Virus record (IMG/VR): IMGVR_UViG_3300042870_000165
Span: 1 to 36,503 of that record
DNA from: a virus
Length of the DNA: 36,503 nucleotides
Direction: 5' to 3' (one strand)
Positions 6,234 through 12,458 of this stretch are shown here, piece after piece. The translations under genes were made by a program, and so were the position numbers. Position 1 is the first letter of the stretch; the number at the start of each line of letters is the position of its first letter. The notes beneath the pieces are model-generated. The model was not told where the DNA came from, ran no database searches, and was given only the letters and a program-made list of their open reading frames with translations.

Positions 6234-6581
6234 TTACTTGATTTGGTTTAAAAAATTTTCAACTGATATTCTAATAATAGTAGCAATCTTTTCGTTACTT
6301 ACATAGTTCATAAGATAGTCAACTATACTTACTGCATAAGTCTCACAACAAGTATTGCCATCTTCATCTTCTACATAATAGTCTAACAAAACTTTTGCCT
6401 CTGAACATTCTTCAATGTGATTGCTGTGCAATAAATCTAAGAACTGTTCTGTGGTAAACAACATTGCAAAATTGTAACCAATCTTACTGTAACCTGTTAC
6501 AGCAAAACTTACTACAGGTTCAGCATCAAGCACTAAAATAGTGCCTGATACTCCACCTTCTAAACTAAATGGTGTCTTCAT
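6234..6581 (-). CDS. Acidic protein of unknown function (115 aa)
   Basis: The only ATG near the start of this frame is at 6581; extending upstream would need a TTG start and a longer overlap. The protein begins MKTPFSLEGG, has strands such as GTILVLDAEPVVSFAVTG, an acidic region (VEDEDGNTCCE) with adjacent cysteines, and a C-terminal helix. No family is recognised. It is in the same transcript as erf and the DUF932 gene. Confidence 0.65.
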   Translation of the reverse strand: MKTPFSLEGGVSGTILVLDAEPVVSFAVTGYSKIGYNFAMLFTTEQFLDLLHSNHIEECSEAKVLLDYYVEDEDGNTCCETYAVSIVDYLMNYVSNEKIATIIRISVENFLNQIK

Positions 6582-6825
6582 TGATAACTTCTGTTTTAAG
6601 GGTTTCAACAATTGGTTGTATTGCTTCCTCCTCTACCTCTAACACTTCTATAATCTTCTTGGTTGGAGGTTCATACTTTGCTTTGAGAATTTCCCACTTA
6701 GCAAGTGCATCCTCGTATGTGCGGCATAATTGCACATATCTACCATCTACCTTAATCCAATAGGTTACTTCTGTTTCTTCTTTGAGACTGTTCCATTTGG
6801 CTTCTCTTTCTAATTCAAATTTCAT
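6565..6825 (-). CDS. Charged protein of unknown function (86 aa)
   Basis: An 86-residue protein. The N-terminal half looks like a small strand-helix fold (WIKVDGRYVQLCRTYEDALAKWEILKAKY), while the C-terminal half is very acidic (EVLEVEEEAIQPIVETLKTE) and probably extended. Acidic tails of this sort can mimic DNA or bind single-strand DNA-processing partners, but I see no specific evidence for that. Its start follows the CAAATCAA leader motif (6827-6834). It overlaps the next gene by 17 nt. Confidence 0.7.
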   Translation of the reverse strand: MKFELEREAKWNSLKEETEVTYWIKVDGRYVQLCRTYEDALAKWEILKAKYEPPTKKIIEVLEVEEEAIQPIVETLKTEVINEDTI

Positions 6826-6846
6826 ATTGATTTGTTTTAACGGTTA

Positions 6847-7782
6847 CTAATTAAATGAACTTACTAAGTCAAACACTCTGTTATCAATCTGTGATGCTGT
6901 GCCGACATACTTACTTTCTTGTCTAGCATTATCACGATTAGGTACAGGTATTCTGTGCGTTGTGTAATTGGTTACACCACTGAACAATCCCCAAAGAGTC
7001 TCGCCCTTCTGATTAACTTCCTTTGAAATTGATGTCAACAACTCCTCAGAACGATTAATATTGTAAGTACTAAAATTCCTTTCAGCCTCACTTCTTACCA
7101 TATTAATATCAACTCCTGTAATCTCCTTAACAACCTTAGTAATCTGATGCTTTTGCAATGGAGTCTCAGACAATCTAACAAATGTGTTGAAAATTGACTG
7201 CTCCTGCTTAATTGCCGCACCAATCTCAGTCAAATACATATCCACCTTGTCTTGTAGTCTAGTAGTGTGTCTAGCACTATTACCTAACTGCTTGGATACT
7301 GCATTGAAAACATTTTGACAACAAATAGTCTTGTTAGTACTACCCCACTTTAGAGACATACTCCCATCATGAGAATTTAGTCCGGTAGTGTAGCCTACAA
7401 CTCTTGTCCTGTTTTTTCCAATGTCCTTTAATTCATTGCCTGAAATTAGCTGAACAAAAGTTTTAGCACCGCCTTTAAAGTAACCGCCATCATGTATTTG
7501 ATAGCCTCCTTTGTCAGCAATTCTAATTAGTAACTCAGCCATCTCGCTGTTCTGATAAGGACTGTAGCTGTCCTTACAAGTTTGAAACACTTGCTTGTTG
7601 TCATCTCTTACAACAGCTTTGTAACTTGTTTCAGTGCCATCTGCTAAATACAGAGGCTGTTTGCTAACTGTCCATCTAAGGTCAAATTGGTCTAGCAAAC
7701 TTGCTACTCTCTCGGAGTTAGCAGGGTCTTGCAATTTCAATCCTGAAAATGCATTGTCAATTAAACTTTGGATTGCATCCAT
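6847..7782 (-). CDS. DUF932 family protein (phage/plasmid-like protein)
   Basis: The 311-residue protein matches the DUF932 / TIGR03299 phage-plasmid family. Typical elements are the early YKAVVRDDNKQVFQTCKDSYSPYQN, the middle GYTTGLNSHDGSMSLKWGSTN with CCQNVFN, a helical C-terminal half, and WGLFSGVTNYTTH near the end. The family is widespread in mobile elements and its molecular role is not settled; an early, abundant, DNA-associated role is often supposed. It has the best promoter in the window (7835-7865) and a leader of about 50 nt containing a tandem CAAATCAA motif, so strong early expression is likely. Confidence 0.88.
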   Translation of the reverse strand: MDAIQSLIDNAFSGLKLQDPANSERVASLLDQFDLRWTVSKQPLYLADGTETSYKAVVRDDNKQVFQTCKDSYSPYQNSEMAELLIRIADKGGYQIHDGGYFKGGAKTFVQLISGNELKDIGKNRTRVVGYTTGLNSHDGSMSLKWGSTNKTICCQNVFNAVSKQLGNSARHTTRLQDKVDMYLTEIGAAIKQEQSIFNTFVRLSETPLQKHQITKVVKEITGVDINMVRSEAERNFSTYNINRSEELLTSISKEVNQKGETLWGLFSGVTNYTTHRIPVPNRDNARQESKYVGTASQIDNRVFDLVSSFN

Positions 7783-7815
7783 GGTAGTACGCAGGTTATA
7801 GAGACTGCTCCTCTT

Positions 7816-7828
7816 TTGATTTGATTTG
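7816..7828 (-). promoter_or_regulatory. Tandem CAAATCAA motif in the DUF932 leader
   Basis: Two overlapping copies of CAAATCAA (plus strand TTGATTTG at 7816-7823 and 7821-7828) lie between the candidate promoter and the DUF932 start. The same motif occurs just upstream of the starts at 499, 6232, 6825, 20301 and 33961, the last again as a tandem. The position within transcribed leaders suggests a role in translation or RNA binding rather than an upstream operator. Confidence 0.45.
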
Positions 7829-7834
7829 GTAATG

Positions 7835-7865
7835 CGAATGTACGAAACTTATTTTAAAATACAAA
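7835..7865 (-). promoter_or_regulatory. Candidate promoter for the DUF932 operon
   Basis: On the minus strand TTTG (7862-7865), exactly 19 nt, then TACATTCG (7835-7842). This closely matches the Bacteroidota primary sigma consensus (TTTG, about 19 nt, TAnnTTTG; one mismatch). It lies in a real 102-nt gap between convergently spaced genes of one strand. It is the best promoter match in the window and probably recognised by the unmodified host polymerase early in infection. Confidence 0.65.
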
Positions 7866-7884
7866 ATAAATTTTAAAAAATATT

Positions 7885-8067
7885 TTATAGTTCCTTGATT
7901 TTCTTGTCAATAAACTCATCAAATTTATCACTGTCAAACTTGTCTCCAAATTCATTGAAAAACTCTAGGAAACAATGGTAGCTAGGGCAATCTTCTTTTT
8001 TAATGCCTAACTCATAACATTCATTAACAATCTTGTTTGCTGCAAATACATAATGTTTCTTGCTCAT
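7885..8067 (-). CDS. Small acidic protein of unknown function (60 aa)
   Basis: I start at the ATG at 8067, one base after the stop of the upstream gene, rather than at 8142, which would overlap that gene by 74 nt. The 60-residue product (MSKKHYVFAANKIVNECYE start) is helical with a strongly acidic and aromatic C-terminal half (CFLEFFNEFGDKFDSDKFDEF) and two cysteines. No family is recognised. It ends about 20 nt before the upstream edge of the DUF932 promoter region. Confidence 0.65.
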   Translation of the reverse strand: MSKKHYVFAANKIVNECYELGIKKEDCPSYHCFLEFFNEFGDKFDSDKFDEFIDKKIKEL

Positions 8068-8068
8068 C

Positions 8069-8260
8069 TTACTTCTTTTTAAATTTTCTAAAATCAATTT
8101 CGTTACCTTTAAACCTGCTATCCTTTTCATATCTTGAACCAACTCTCATTGCCTCGCACCAATCATTGTAGCCTATTATTTTGGCAGGAAAAACTGACTT
8201 TGATATATTTAGTCCAACAGGGTGTTCGTGCCTTAAAACAGGCTTATTTTGCTTACTCAT
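8069..8260 (-). CDS. Small basic protein of unknown function (63 aa)
   Basis: A 63-residue basic protein (MSKQNKPVLRHEHPVG start, DFRKFKKK end) with a central GYNDWCEAMRVGSRYEKDSRF segment. The start overlaps the stop of the small membrane-protein gene as ATGA, which fixes the reading frame and suggests coupled translation. No domain is recognised; the basic tail could bind nucleic acid. Confidence 0.65.
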   Translation of the reverse strand: MSKQNKPVLRHEHPVGLNISKSVFPAKIIGYNDWCEAMRVGSRYEKDSRFKGNEIDFRKFKKK

Positions 8261-8370
8261 AGATTTTCAATTAAAGAGGTTAATACTAGAGCAACTATTA
8301 CAATTATCAACGAGACAATTGGGTGGTCGCTTTCATCTTCATACTGTTTTTGTCTTGGGTCTTTTTTCAT
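8257..8370 (-). CDS. Single-pass membrane miniprotein (37 aa)
   Basis: This short ORF fills the gap between the zinc-ribbon gene and the 63-aa gene. It has a charged N-terminus (MKKDPRQKQYEDESDHP), one hydrophobic helix of about 16 residues (IVSLIIVIVALVLTSLI) and almost no C-terminal tail, the profile of a small inner-membrane protein. The TGA overlaps the next ATG as ATGA. An A10 tract stands just before the start, in keeping with A-rich initiation in Bacteroidota. Early phage miniproteins of this kind often inhibit host membrane functions, but the target cannot be inferred. Confidence 0.6.
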   Translation of the reverse strand: MKKDPRQKQYEDESDHPIVSLIIVIVALVLTSLIENL

Positions 8371-8380
8371 GTCTTTTTTT

Positions 8381-8611
8381 TTATGAATGTTTCATGCCTC
8401 GGCAGATGCCATAACCATCTCGCTGTGCAAGTTTATTTAATCTTTGTGCTACCTCCATAGGTAAAACTTGAATTGTGTTGCCGGTCTTGTGGTTTGTGAT
8501 AGGAACTCCACCTACTCGCTGTACACTGCTACAATTAACACAAGTCTTGTAGCCATACTTTGTAAGCCTTAACTCAGGCATTGCAGAACCACATTTTGTA
8601 CAATTAACCAT
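8381..8611 (-). CDS. Zinc-ribbon protein (76 aa)
   Basis: Four cysteines in two pairs (C4-x2-C7 and C24-x2-C27) form a zinc ribbon. A basic segment and a short helix (PMEVAQRLNKLAQRDGYGICRG) follow. The arrangement recalls the C-terminal zinc finger of TraR/DksA-like regulators, without the coiled coil, so it may bind RNA polymerase or nucleic acid. It is the second gene of the operon starting near 8860 and lies 3 nt after the preceding gene. Confidence 0.7.
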   Translation of the reverse strand: MVNCTKCGSAMPELRLTKYGYKTCVNCSSVQRVGGVPITNHKTGNTIQVLPMEVAQRLNKLAQRDGYGICRGMKHS

Positions 8612-8614
8612 GTC

Positions 8615-8827
8615 CTAAAATTTAGATTGTTTAGCATATCTTTTGTACTCAAGGTTACATGAATCCCAACCTGCTAACCAAGCCTCATACAAATTGCTGA
8701 TGTCCTCAATGTCAGGAGTATCAACAACCATATCCCATAATTTTTGGTCTTTGACAGGTATCCTGTCTAGCTTGTTTAACTTAGCAATGAATCCAAGATT
8801 TTGTGCTGTGTCTAATTTTTCTAGCAT
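8615..8827 (-). CDS. Small early protein of unknown function (70 aa)
   Basis: The first gene after the 8.86-kb promoter region. The 70-residue product is soluble and mostly helical (LDTAQNLGFIAKLNKLDRIP, LWDMVVDTPDIEDISNLYEAWLAGWDSC). I recognise no family. As first gene of the early block it is likely to be among the first expressed. Its leader contains AACCAATAAAACACACG, A-rich like other starts here. Confidence 0.7.
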   Translation of the reverse strand: MLEKLDTAQNLGFIAKLNKLDRIPVKDQKLWDMVVDTPDIEDISNLYEAWLAGWDSCNLEYKRYAKQSKF

Positions 8828-8862
8828 AATCGTGTGTTTTATTGGTTTGTAATATTGTCTAA

Positions 8863-8893
8863 TAAAGATACGGAGGATATTTGAATAAATAAA
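8863..8893 (-). promoter_or_regulatory. Candidate early promoter in the 8.83-8.94 kb gap
   Basis: On the minus strand TTTA (8890-8893), 19 nt, then TATCTTTA (8863-8870), with a leader of about 35 nt to the first early gene. The gap upstream (8894-8944) is a very A/T-rich tract following the late terminator, which could act as an UP-like element or as an easily melted origin region. No DnaA-box cluster is evident there. Confidence 0.5.
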
Positions 8894-8944
8894 GTTTTTT
8901 TTAAAATATTTTTTAAATTATTTTTTAGTTCTGTATACAGGGCA

Positions 8945-8968
8945 TAAAAAAAGCACCTTTCAGTGCTT
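8945..8968 (-). terminator. Terminator of the late operon
   Basis: On the minus strand AAGCAC / GTGCTT arms (8963-8968 and 8951-8956) enclose a 6-nt loop and are followed by seven T. It begins 2 nt after the stop of the last late gene and separates the late genes from the early promoter. Confidence 0.85.
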
Positions 8969-8969
8969 C

Positions 8970-9218
8970 TTAATCTTCATCATCATCATCTTCCTGCAGG
9001 TGGAGTATTTCATCCCTTATCTGTGCATAGCCTCCTCGTATATACACCGAGGATTGGTCATTAAACACCATTATCTGTATGTCAGGCAGTAACTCCTGTA
9101 CATAATATATTTCATCTAGCCTTATCATCCTTCTAGCAAATTCATGCTTGATGTCAAAGCCTAATTCCTGCCAATCAATAGTATTGCCTCGCAACATTAC
9201 TTCAATTTCTAACCACAT
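8970..9218 (-). CDS. Last late gene, unknown function (82 aa)
   Basis: I start at ATG 9218, 1 nt after the stop of the phosphoesterase gene. In-frame ATGs at 9269 and 9311 would overlap that gene by 50-92 nt, and no other well-defined pair in the window overlaps so far. The product (MWLEIEVMLRGNTIDWQELG start) is alpha/beta in appearance and ends in a run of aspartates and glutamates (LQEDDDDED). No family is recognised. It is followed at once by a terminator, so it closes the late transcript. Confidence 0.6.
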   Translation of the reverse strand: MWLEIEVMLRGNTIDWQELGFDIKHEFARRMIRLDEIYYVQELLPDIQIMVFNDQSSVYIRGGYAQIRDEILHLQEDDDDED

Positions 9219-9219
9219 A

Positions 9220-10083
9220 TTAAGTCGGGTATATTCTTGTCTTAATTTCTGTTTCTCTCTTTTTGCCATGATAAGTTCTACTTGCTTCCAATTCAACCCA
9301 ATATCCTCCAATTTCTGAAGGACTAAATCCCTTCTCTACAGACCAACCTCCTTCTTTGTACTCCTGTTTCCAACAGCCTGTTCTAATGTGATGCACTTTC
9401 TCCAATTTAACCTCATATCCATTTCTGTCAAACAATCTTTCAACTGTGCTATGCATACAATACTGTGTATGAGTATGACCTAACCAAATCAAATCTGCAC
9501 CATCTACATAGGTACTCATTCTGTTATGCTCAATAACTCCTTTTGTTACTCTAGCATTTCCACCTGAACCATGATGCAATTTAATTTTATATACAGTTCT
9601 ACCACTTCCTCCATCTGTTGACATATTTACAATAACCCAACTTTGGTAACCGGTATGCTCAACTTTACTTCCTGCCTCTTTTCTTAATACATAACAAAGT
9701 CTGTCAAGTGGATTAGTTTCATAGTTCTTAGTAATAGCTGTTTCATGATTTCCATCAGCCATTATTGCTATGTTTTTAGCATACGGTTTCAAAAATTCAT
9801 AAGCATCTTGGATTACTAGGTCAAAGTAGTTATCTCCTAAGTACTCCTTTCTTAGGTTACTTTTGCTACCTCTCTTATCATTCCTGCTTTGCATCATGTC
9901 AAAAAAGTCTCCGTTAAACATGATTATAGCATTCTTTTTGACTGCCATATCTAAAGACTCCTTTAACAACTTTCTTTCACAATAGGCACTATCAAAATGC
10001 ACATCTGAAATTAACAACAGTGTCGTGTGCTTAGTGTCTATACTAATCTTAGTAAGCGACTTAGCAGGTTTGGTTATTACCAT
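9220..10083 (-). CDS. Calcineurin-like metallophosphoesterase
   Basis: All dimetal phosphoesterase motifs are present in the 287-residue protein: D27-x-H29 (SDVHFD), GDFFD at 58-62, GNHE at 111-114, HHG at 170-172 and GHTH at 202-205. The family hydrolyses phosphomonoesters, diesters or DNA (Mre11/SbcD-like). Its place after the lysis genes in a phage is common, but the substrate is unknown. Possibilities are DNA-end processing, cyclic-nucleotide or RNA cleavage as counter-defence, or 3'-phosphate repair. The C-terminus (about 260-287) is basic. The start overlaps the preceding gene by 7 nt. Confidence 0.88.
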   Translation of the reverse strand: MVITKPAKSLTKISIDTKHTTLLLISDVHFDSAYCERKLLKESLDMAVKKNAIIMFNGDFFDMMQSRNDKRGSKSNLRKEYLGDNYFDLVIQDAYEFLKPYAKNIAIMADGNHETAITKNYETNPLDRLCYVLRKEAGSKVEHTGYQSWVIVNMSTDGGSGRTVYKIKLHHGSGGNARVTKGVIEHNRMSTYVDGADLIWLGHTHTQYCMHSTVERLFDRNGYEVKLEKVHHIRTGCWKQEYKEGGWSVEKGFSPSEIGGYWVELEASRTYHGKKRETEIKTRIYPT

Positions 10084-10715
10084 AATCGTTTTGCTTGAAT
10101 AAAGGCAACAATGAATGTAGCTAAAACAATTACAAACATGATACCTAATACTATATTTCTAAATTTTATCAAAGACTCGTTACTTTTCTTCAATTCATCT
10201 ATCGTTTTTAGATGCTCATGCACACTTACATTAAGGGTCTGTATAATATTGTCCTTAATAGATAACTTAGCTGTGTTTTCCTGATACACTATCTTTTCCT
10301 TATACTTTGTAACTTGTGCTACTTTTACAGGTGGGCAAATAGTATCTTTATAAACTACTTCTCCTTTTAAATAAAACGGTACTTTTATGCTATCTCCTTT
10401 TATATAAGCATAAGTAGTATCAACCTTTTCTATAATTATTGTACTATCTTTAACAGGGTACTTTTCAGCACATACTTGTGCCAATTTCTTTTCACTCATA
10501 CAACTAGTAAAAGCAAATACAATCAATACCTTTATTAGATTGTTAATTTTATCTAAAATAGTATCGGGAGAAAATACTAGCATTAGTCCAACTGCTATAC
10601 CAATAATAGCATCTGACCATTGTATCTCCTTGACAAACACACTTGTTATAGATGCTGCTATAATTATCAATCCTAGACTTGTTGTTTTCCATTGCTTGTA
10701 GTAATTCAGTTTCAT
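10077..10715 (-). CDS. Holin-like / u-spanin-like fusion protein
   Basis: The 212-residue ORF combines parts usually found separately. Residues 1-62 hold two hydrophobic helices (about 12-27 and 35-49) like a small class II holin. A lipobox-like sequence (VLIVFAFTSC, C72) follows directly. Then comes a long hydrophilic periplasmic-type region rich in Thr, Lys and Val (about 73-180) and a C-terminal transmembrane helix (FRNIVLGIMFVIVLATFIVAF, about 186-206). Lipobox plus C-terminal helix is the plan of a unimolecular spanin linking outer and inner membranes. An internal ATG at residue 45 (10583) could give the spanin alone. The gene follows the endolysin with a 4-nt overlap. Confidence 0.65.
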   Translation of the reverse strand: MKLNYYKQWKTTSLGLIIIAASITSVFVKEIQWSDAIIGIAVGLMLVFSPDTILDKINNLIKVLIVFAFTSCMSEKKLAQVCAEKYPVKDSTIIIEKVDTTYAYIKGDSIKVPFYLKGEVVYKDTICPPVKVAQVTKYKEKIVYQENTAKLSIKDNIIQTLNVSVHEHLKTIDELKKSNESLIKFRNIVLGIMFVIVLATFIVAFIQAKRLW

Positions 10716-11197
10716 ATCAATACATAGTTGTTTTTGTCTACCTTACCACTATTATACATATTCAAAAGGCTTCTAGTGCTGTATCCAAATGTCTTTTCAA
10801 AGTGCGGAGCATCTTTAAATTTCCAATCTCCTCCCCATGTCCAACCATATTGCTTAAAAATTGCTACCACTTCCATCCAATCTGACTTACCATCTCCATC
10901 AAAATCTTTCTTTGTATCCCATACAGCCTTCTTATCATCAATCAAAACAATATCAATAGCCAAACCATAGTTATGAGGACTCAAACCGGCTTTTGCCATT
11001 GAAACAATAGGCCCTTTAGTCGTTCTGCCTTGTGCATATATAGCATCCTGCTCTGCAAATGTTCTTAATGTATGAGTAAACCTACAAAATGCCTTACCTG
11101 TCAATACAGAACTAATCTCAAAGTATATATCTCTAGCTTCTTCTCTCAATTTAGGATGCAGAATTGCTATCCTCTCTATCGTCTTTTCGTCTATCAT
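10712..11197 (-). CDS. Endolysin, M15 family peptidase
   Basis: The 161-residue protein is a zinc peptidase of the M15 (VanY / L-alanyl-D-glutamate endopeptidase) group. RFTHTLRTFAEQDAIYAQGR carries the conserved arginine and glutamine region. SPHNYGLAIDI supplies zinc ligands H75 and D82, and GGDWKFKDAPHFE supplies H132. It cleaves peptidoglycan cross-links at lysis. No signal peptide is seen, so it needs the adjacent holin for release. Residues 97-107 (KDFDGDGKSDW) form an EF-hand-like loop, suggesting calcium binding or stabilisation. Confidence 0.9.
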   Translation of the reverse strand: MIDEKTIERIAILHPKLREEARDIYFEISSVLTGKAFCRFTHTLRTFAEQDAIYAQGRTTKGPIVSMAKAGLSPHNYGLAIDIVLIDDKKAVWDTKKDFDGDGKSDWMEVVAIFKQYGWTWGGDWKFKDAPHFEKTFGYSTRSLLNMYNSGKVDKNNYVLI

Positions 11198-11369
11198 GAG
11201 TTTTCTTTTCGTTTTTAATTTTATATACGAGGTATATGATTGACAGAATTGAAATAATCCAAGTAAATACTACATTTACTAGTTCTACTCCCATCAATTG
11301 CATTCCATTAAACAGTATTGCTCCTAGTGTTGACGGCACTCCTATTTCATCTTTTTCTAACATTGTCAT
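11151..11369 (-). CDS. Putative holin (72 aa)
   Basis: A short membrane protein with a weakly hydrophobic first segment (about 11-27, VPSTLGAILFNGMQLMG), a strong transmembrane helix (about 30-50, LVNVVFTWIISILSIIYLVYK) and a highly charged C-terminal tail (KNEKKTHDRRKDDRED). This topology and the 47-nt overlap with the M15 endolysin gene make it the best holin candidate, controlling the timing of membrane permeabilisation. Confidence 0.75.
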   Translation of the reverse strand: MTMLEKDEIGVPSTLGAILFNGMQLMGVELVNVVFTWIISILSIIYLVYKIKNEKKTHDRRKDDREDSNSAS

Positions 11370-11379
11370 TTTAGTATTA

Positions 11380-11811
11380 TTAGGTTGGGAATTGACATAA
11401 ATTCAGTGGCTGAGGGTCTACAATTTCAATATCAATGCTAACACCTGCTGTGAAATCGTCAAATCTCTCTTGAAAAAAATCTATATTTGATTGTTGGCTC
11501 GTATTAAAGGAGTAATCATTATCTAACTTTAGCTTAGATATTACATCTAATGCTACTAACAATTGGTCTGACTGAATTTGCAATCTATTGCTCTTATCTT
11601 CAGTCAATAAATCTGCGAATAACAAAACAAGCCTGTATCTTACAGTGCTGCCAATATAAGCGGATGGTTTTACAACTGTCCACATTACAGGATATTCAAT
11701 TTCGCCTCCATTATCTACATAATCATAGATGTCTCCTTCTCCGAAGGTTCTTATCATTGGATGGCTTACCTGAATCGCCTTTAATTTGCTTATTAGGTTG
11801 CTTAGTGTCAT
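11380..11811 (-). CDS. Putative head-tail joining / tail completion protein (143 aa)
   Basis: The 143-residue soluble protein begins with a helix (SNLISKLKAIQVSHPMIRTFGEGDIYDYVDNG) followed by strands (YPVMWTVVKPS, VRYRLVLLFADLL) and ends with a strand pair (GVSIDIEIVDPQPLN). This resembles small neck or tail-terminator proteins of Bacteroidota phages. Position between the connector gene and the lysis genes agrees with a structural role at the neck, but a precise family call needs structure comparison. Its start at 11811 is inside a weaker overlapping ORF (11723-11863). Confidence 0.6.
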   Translation of the reverse strand: MTLSNLISKLKAIQVSHPMIRTFGEGDIYDYVDNGGEIEYPVMWTVVKPSAYIGSTVRYRLVLLFADLLTEDKSNRLQIQSDQLLVALDVISKLKLDNDYSFNTSQQSNIDFFQERFDDFTAGVSIDIEIVDPQPLNLCQFPT

Positions 11812-11863
11812 CTTGTTTTTTTAAATATTCTTTTAGTTTCTTTTCGTTCTTACTATAAGCCAT
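11723..11863 (-). CDS. Possible overlapping small ORF (46 aa)
   Basis: An ATG at 11863, 1 nt after the stop of the connector gene, opens a 46-codon lysine/arginine-rich frame (MAYSKNEKKLKEYLKKQDD start, RRRRHL end). It overlaps the next gene by 89 nt in another frame. The spacing is what a coupled gene would have, and the 53-nt gap is otherwise unexplained. However, the second half lies wholly inside the neck-protein gene and could be fortuitous. I include it as a low-confidence candidate. Confidence 0.25.
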   Translation of the reverse strand: MAYSKNEKKLKEYLKKQDDTKQPNKQIKGDSGKPSNDKNLRRRRHL

Positions 11864-11864
11864 A

Positions 11865-12458
11865 CTAGAATGGTTTTTTGTATCTGTTTCCTTGGTATCT
11901 CTCTGAATAAGGTCTATGGTCTTCGTAGTCTCCGTTGCCTAGATTGATTGCTACTCTATATTGATTGCTAACAGGCTGAATAGTCGTAACATCACTGCCG
12001 GGGTTAAGATACTCAGGGTACAAAGTACTATTTGCACATAAGTAATTGATACTTCTTTCTGCATACCATTCTGCATAACCCTTATAATACTGACTAATAC
12101 TTTGCAACTCTGCAAATGAAGGTTCTTGAGTATTCTCACTAGTTCTTTTTAATACTCCCTTGTTTACAAACTTGTACTGCATAGCCATTGGCAATTCTCC
12201 TAAAACATAATTGAATAAGGTATCAGTTAAGTAATCATCCAAAAAGGTCTTATAAACTGCGTTCCCTACATTACCAATCGTACCTGCACCTATCAATGAT
12301 AGTATCTTATCGTACAAAGCCGTACCACATATCGGGTGGATATATCTATCCTGAGTCATTTTGATAACTTGCGTAACATTTTTCAAGTCTATGTTATTAC
12401 TTGCTACCGTAAAGTCTTTAAAAGACTGCTCCGAAATCATTAAAATATTCGCACTCAT
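11865..12458 (-). CDS. Putative head-tail connector / adaptor protein (197 aa)
   Basis: A 197-residue mainly helical protein (FKDFTVASNNIDLKNVTQVI, GTALYDKILSLIG, DDYLTDTLFNYVLGELP, YKGYAEWYAERSINYLCANS), ending in a flexible charged tail. The helical bundle with a conserved Trp/Tyr segment before a YPEYLNPG turn is typical of adaptor proteins encoded next to the portal in Bacteroidota phages. It probably sits below the portal ring and joins head to tail. The gene overlaps the portal stop by 4 nt. Confidence 0.65.
   Translation of the reverse strand: MSANILMISEQSFKDFTVASNNIDLKNVTQVIKMTQDRYIHPICGTALYDKILSLIGAGTIGNVGNAVYKTFLDDYLTDTLFNYVLGELPMAMQYKFVNKGVLKRTSENTQEPSFAELQSISQYYKGYAEWYAERSINYLCANSTLYPEYLNPGSDVTTIQPVSNQYRVAINLGNGDYEDHRPYSERYQGNRYKKPF

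Noticed and set aside
8068-8142. Longer N-terminus of the 60-aa gene
   Set aside because: The extension overlaps the upstream gene by 74 nt, whereas the ATG at 8067 is one base after its stop.
8828-8944. Replication origin in the A/T-rich gap
   Set aside because: The gap is very A/T-rich and next to the early block, but I saw no iterons or clustered DnaA boxes; called only as promoter region.
11951-12139. Second minus-strand frame inside the connector gene
   Set aside because: It is embedded in the 197-aa connector gene in another frame, with no spacing or motif support.
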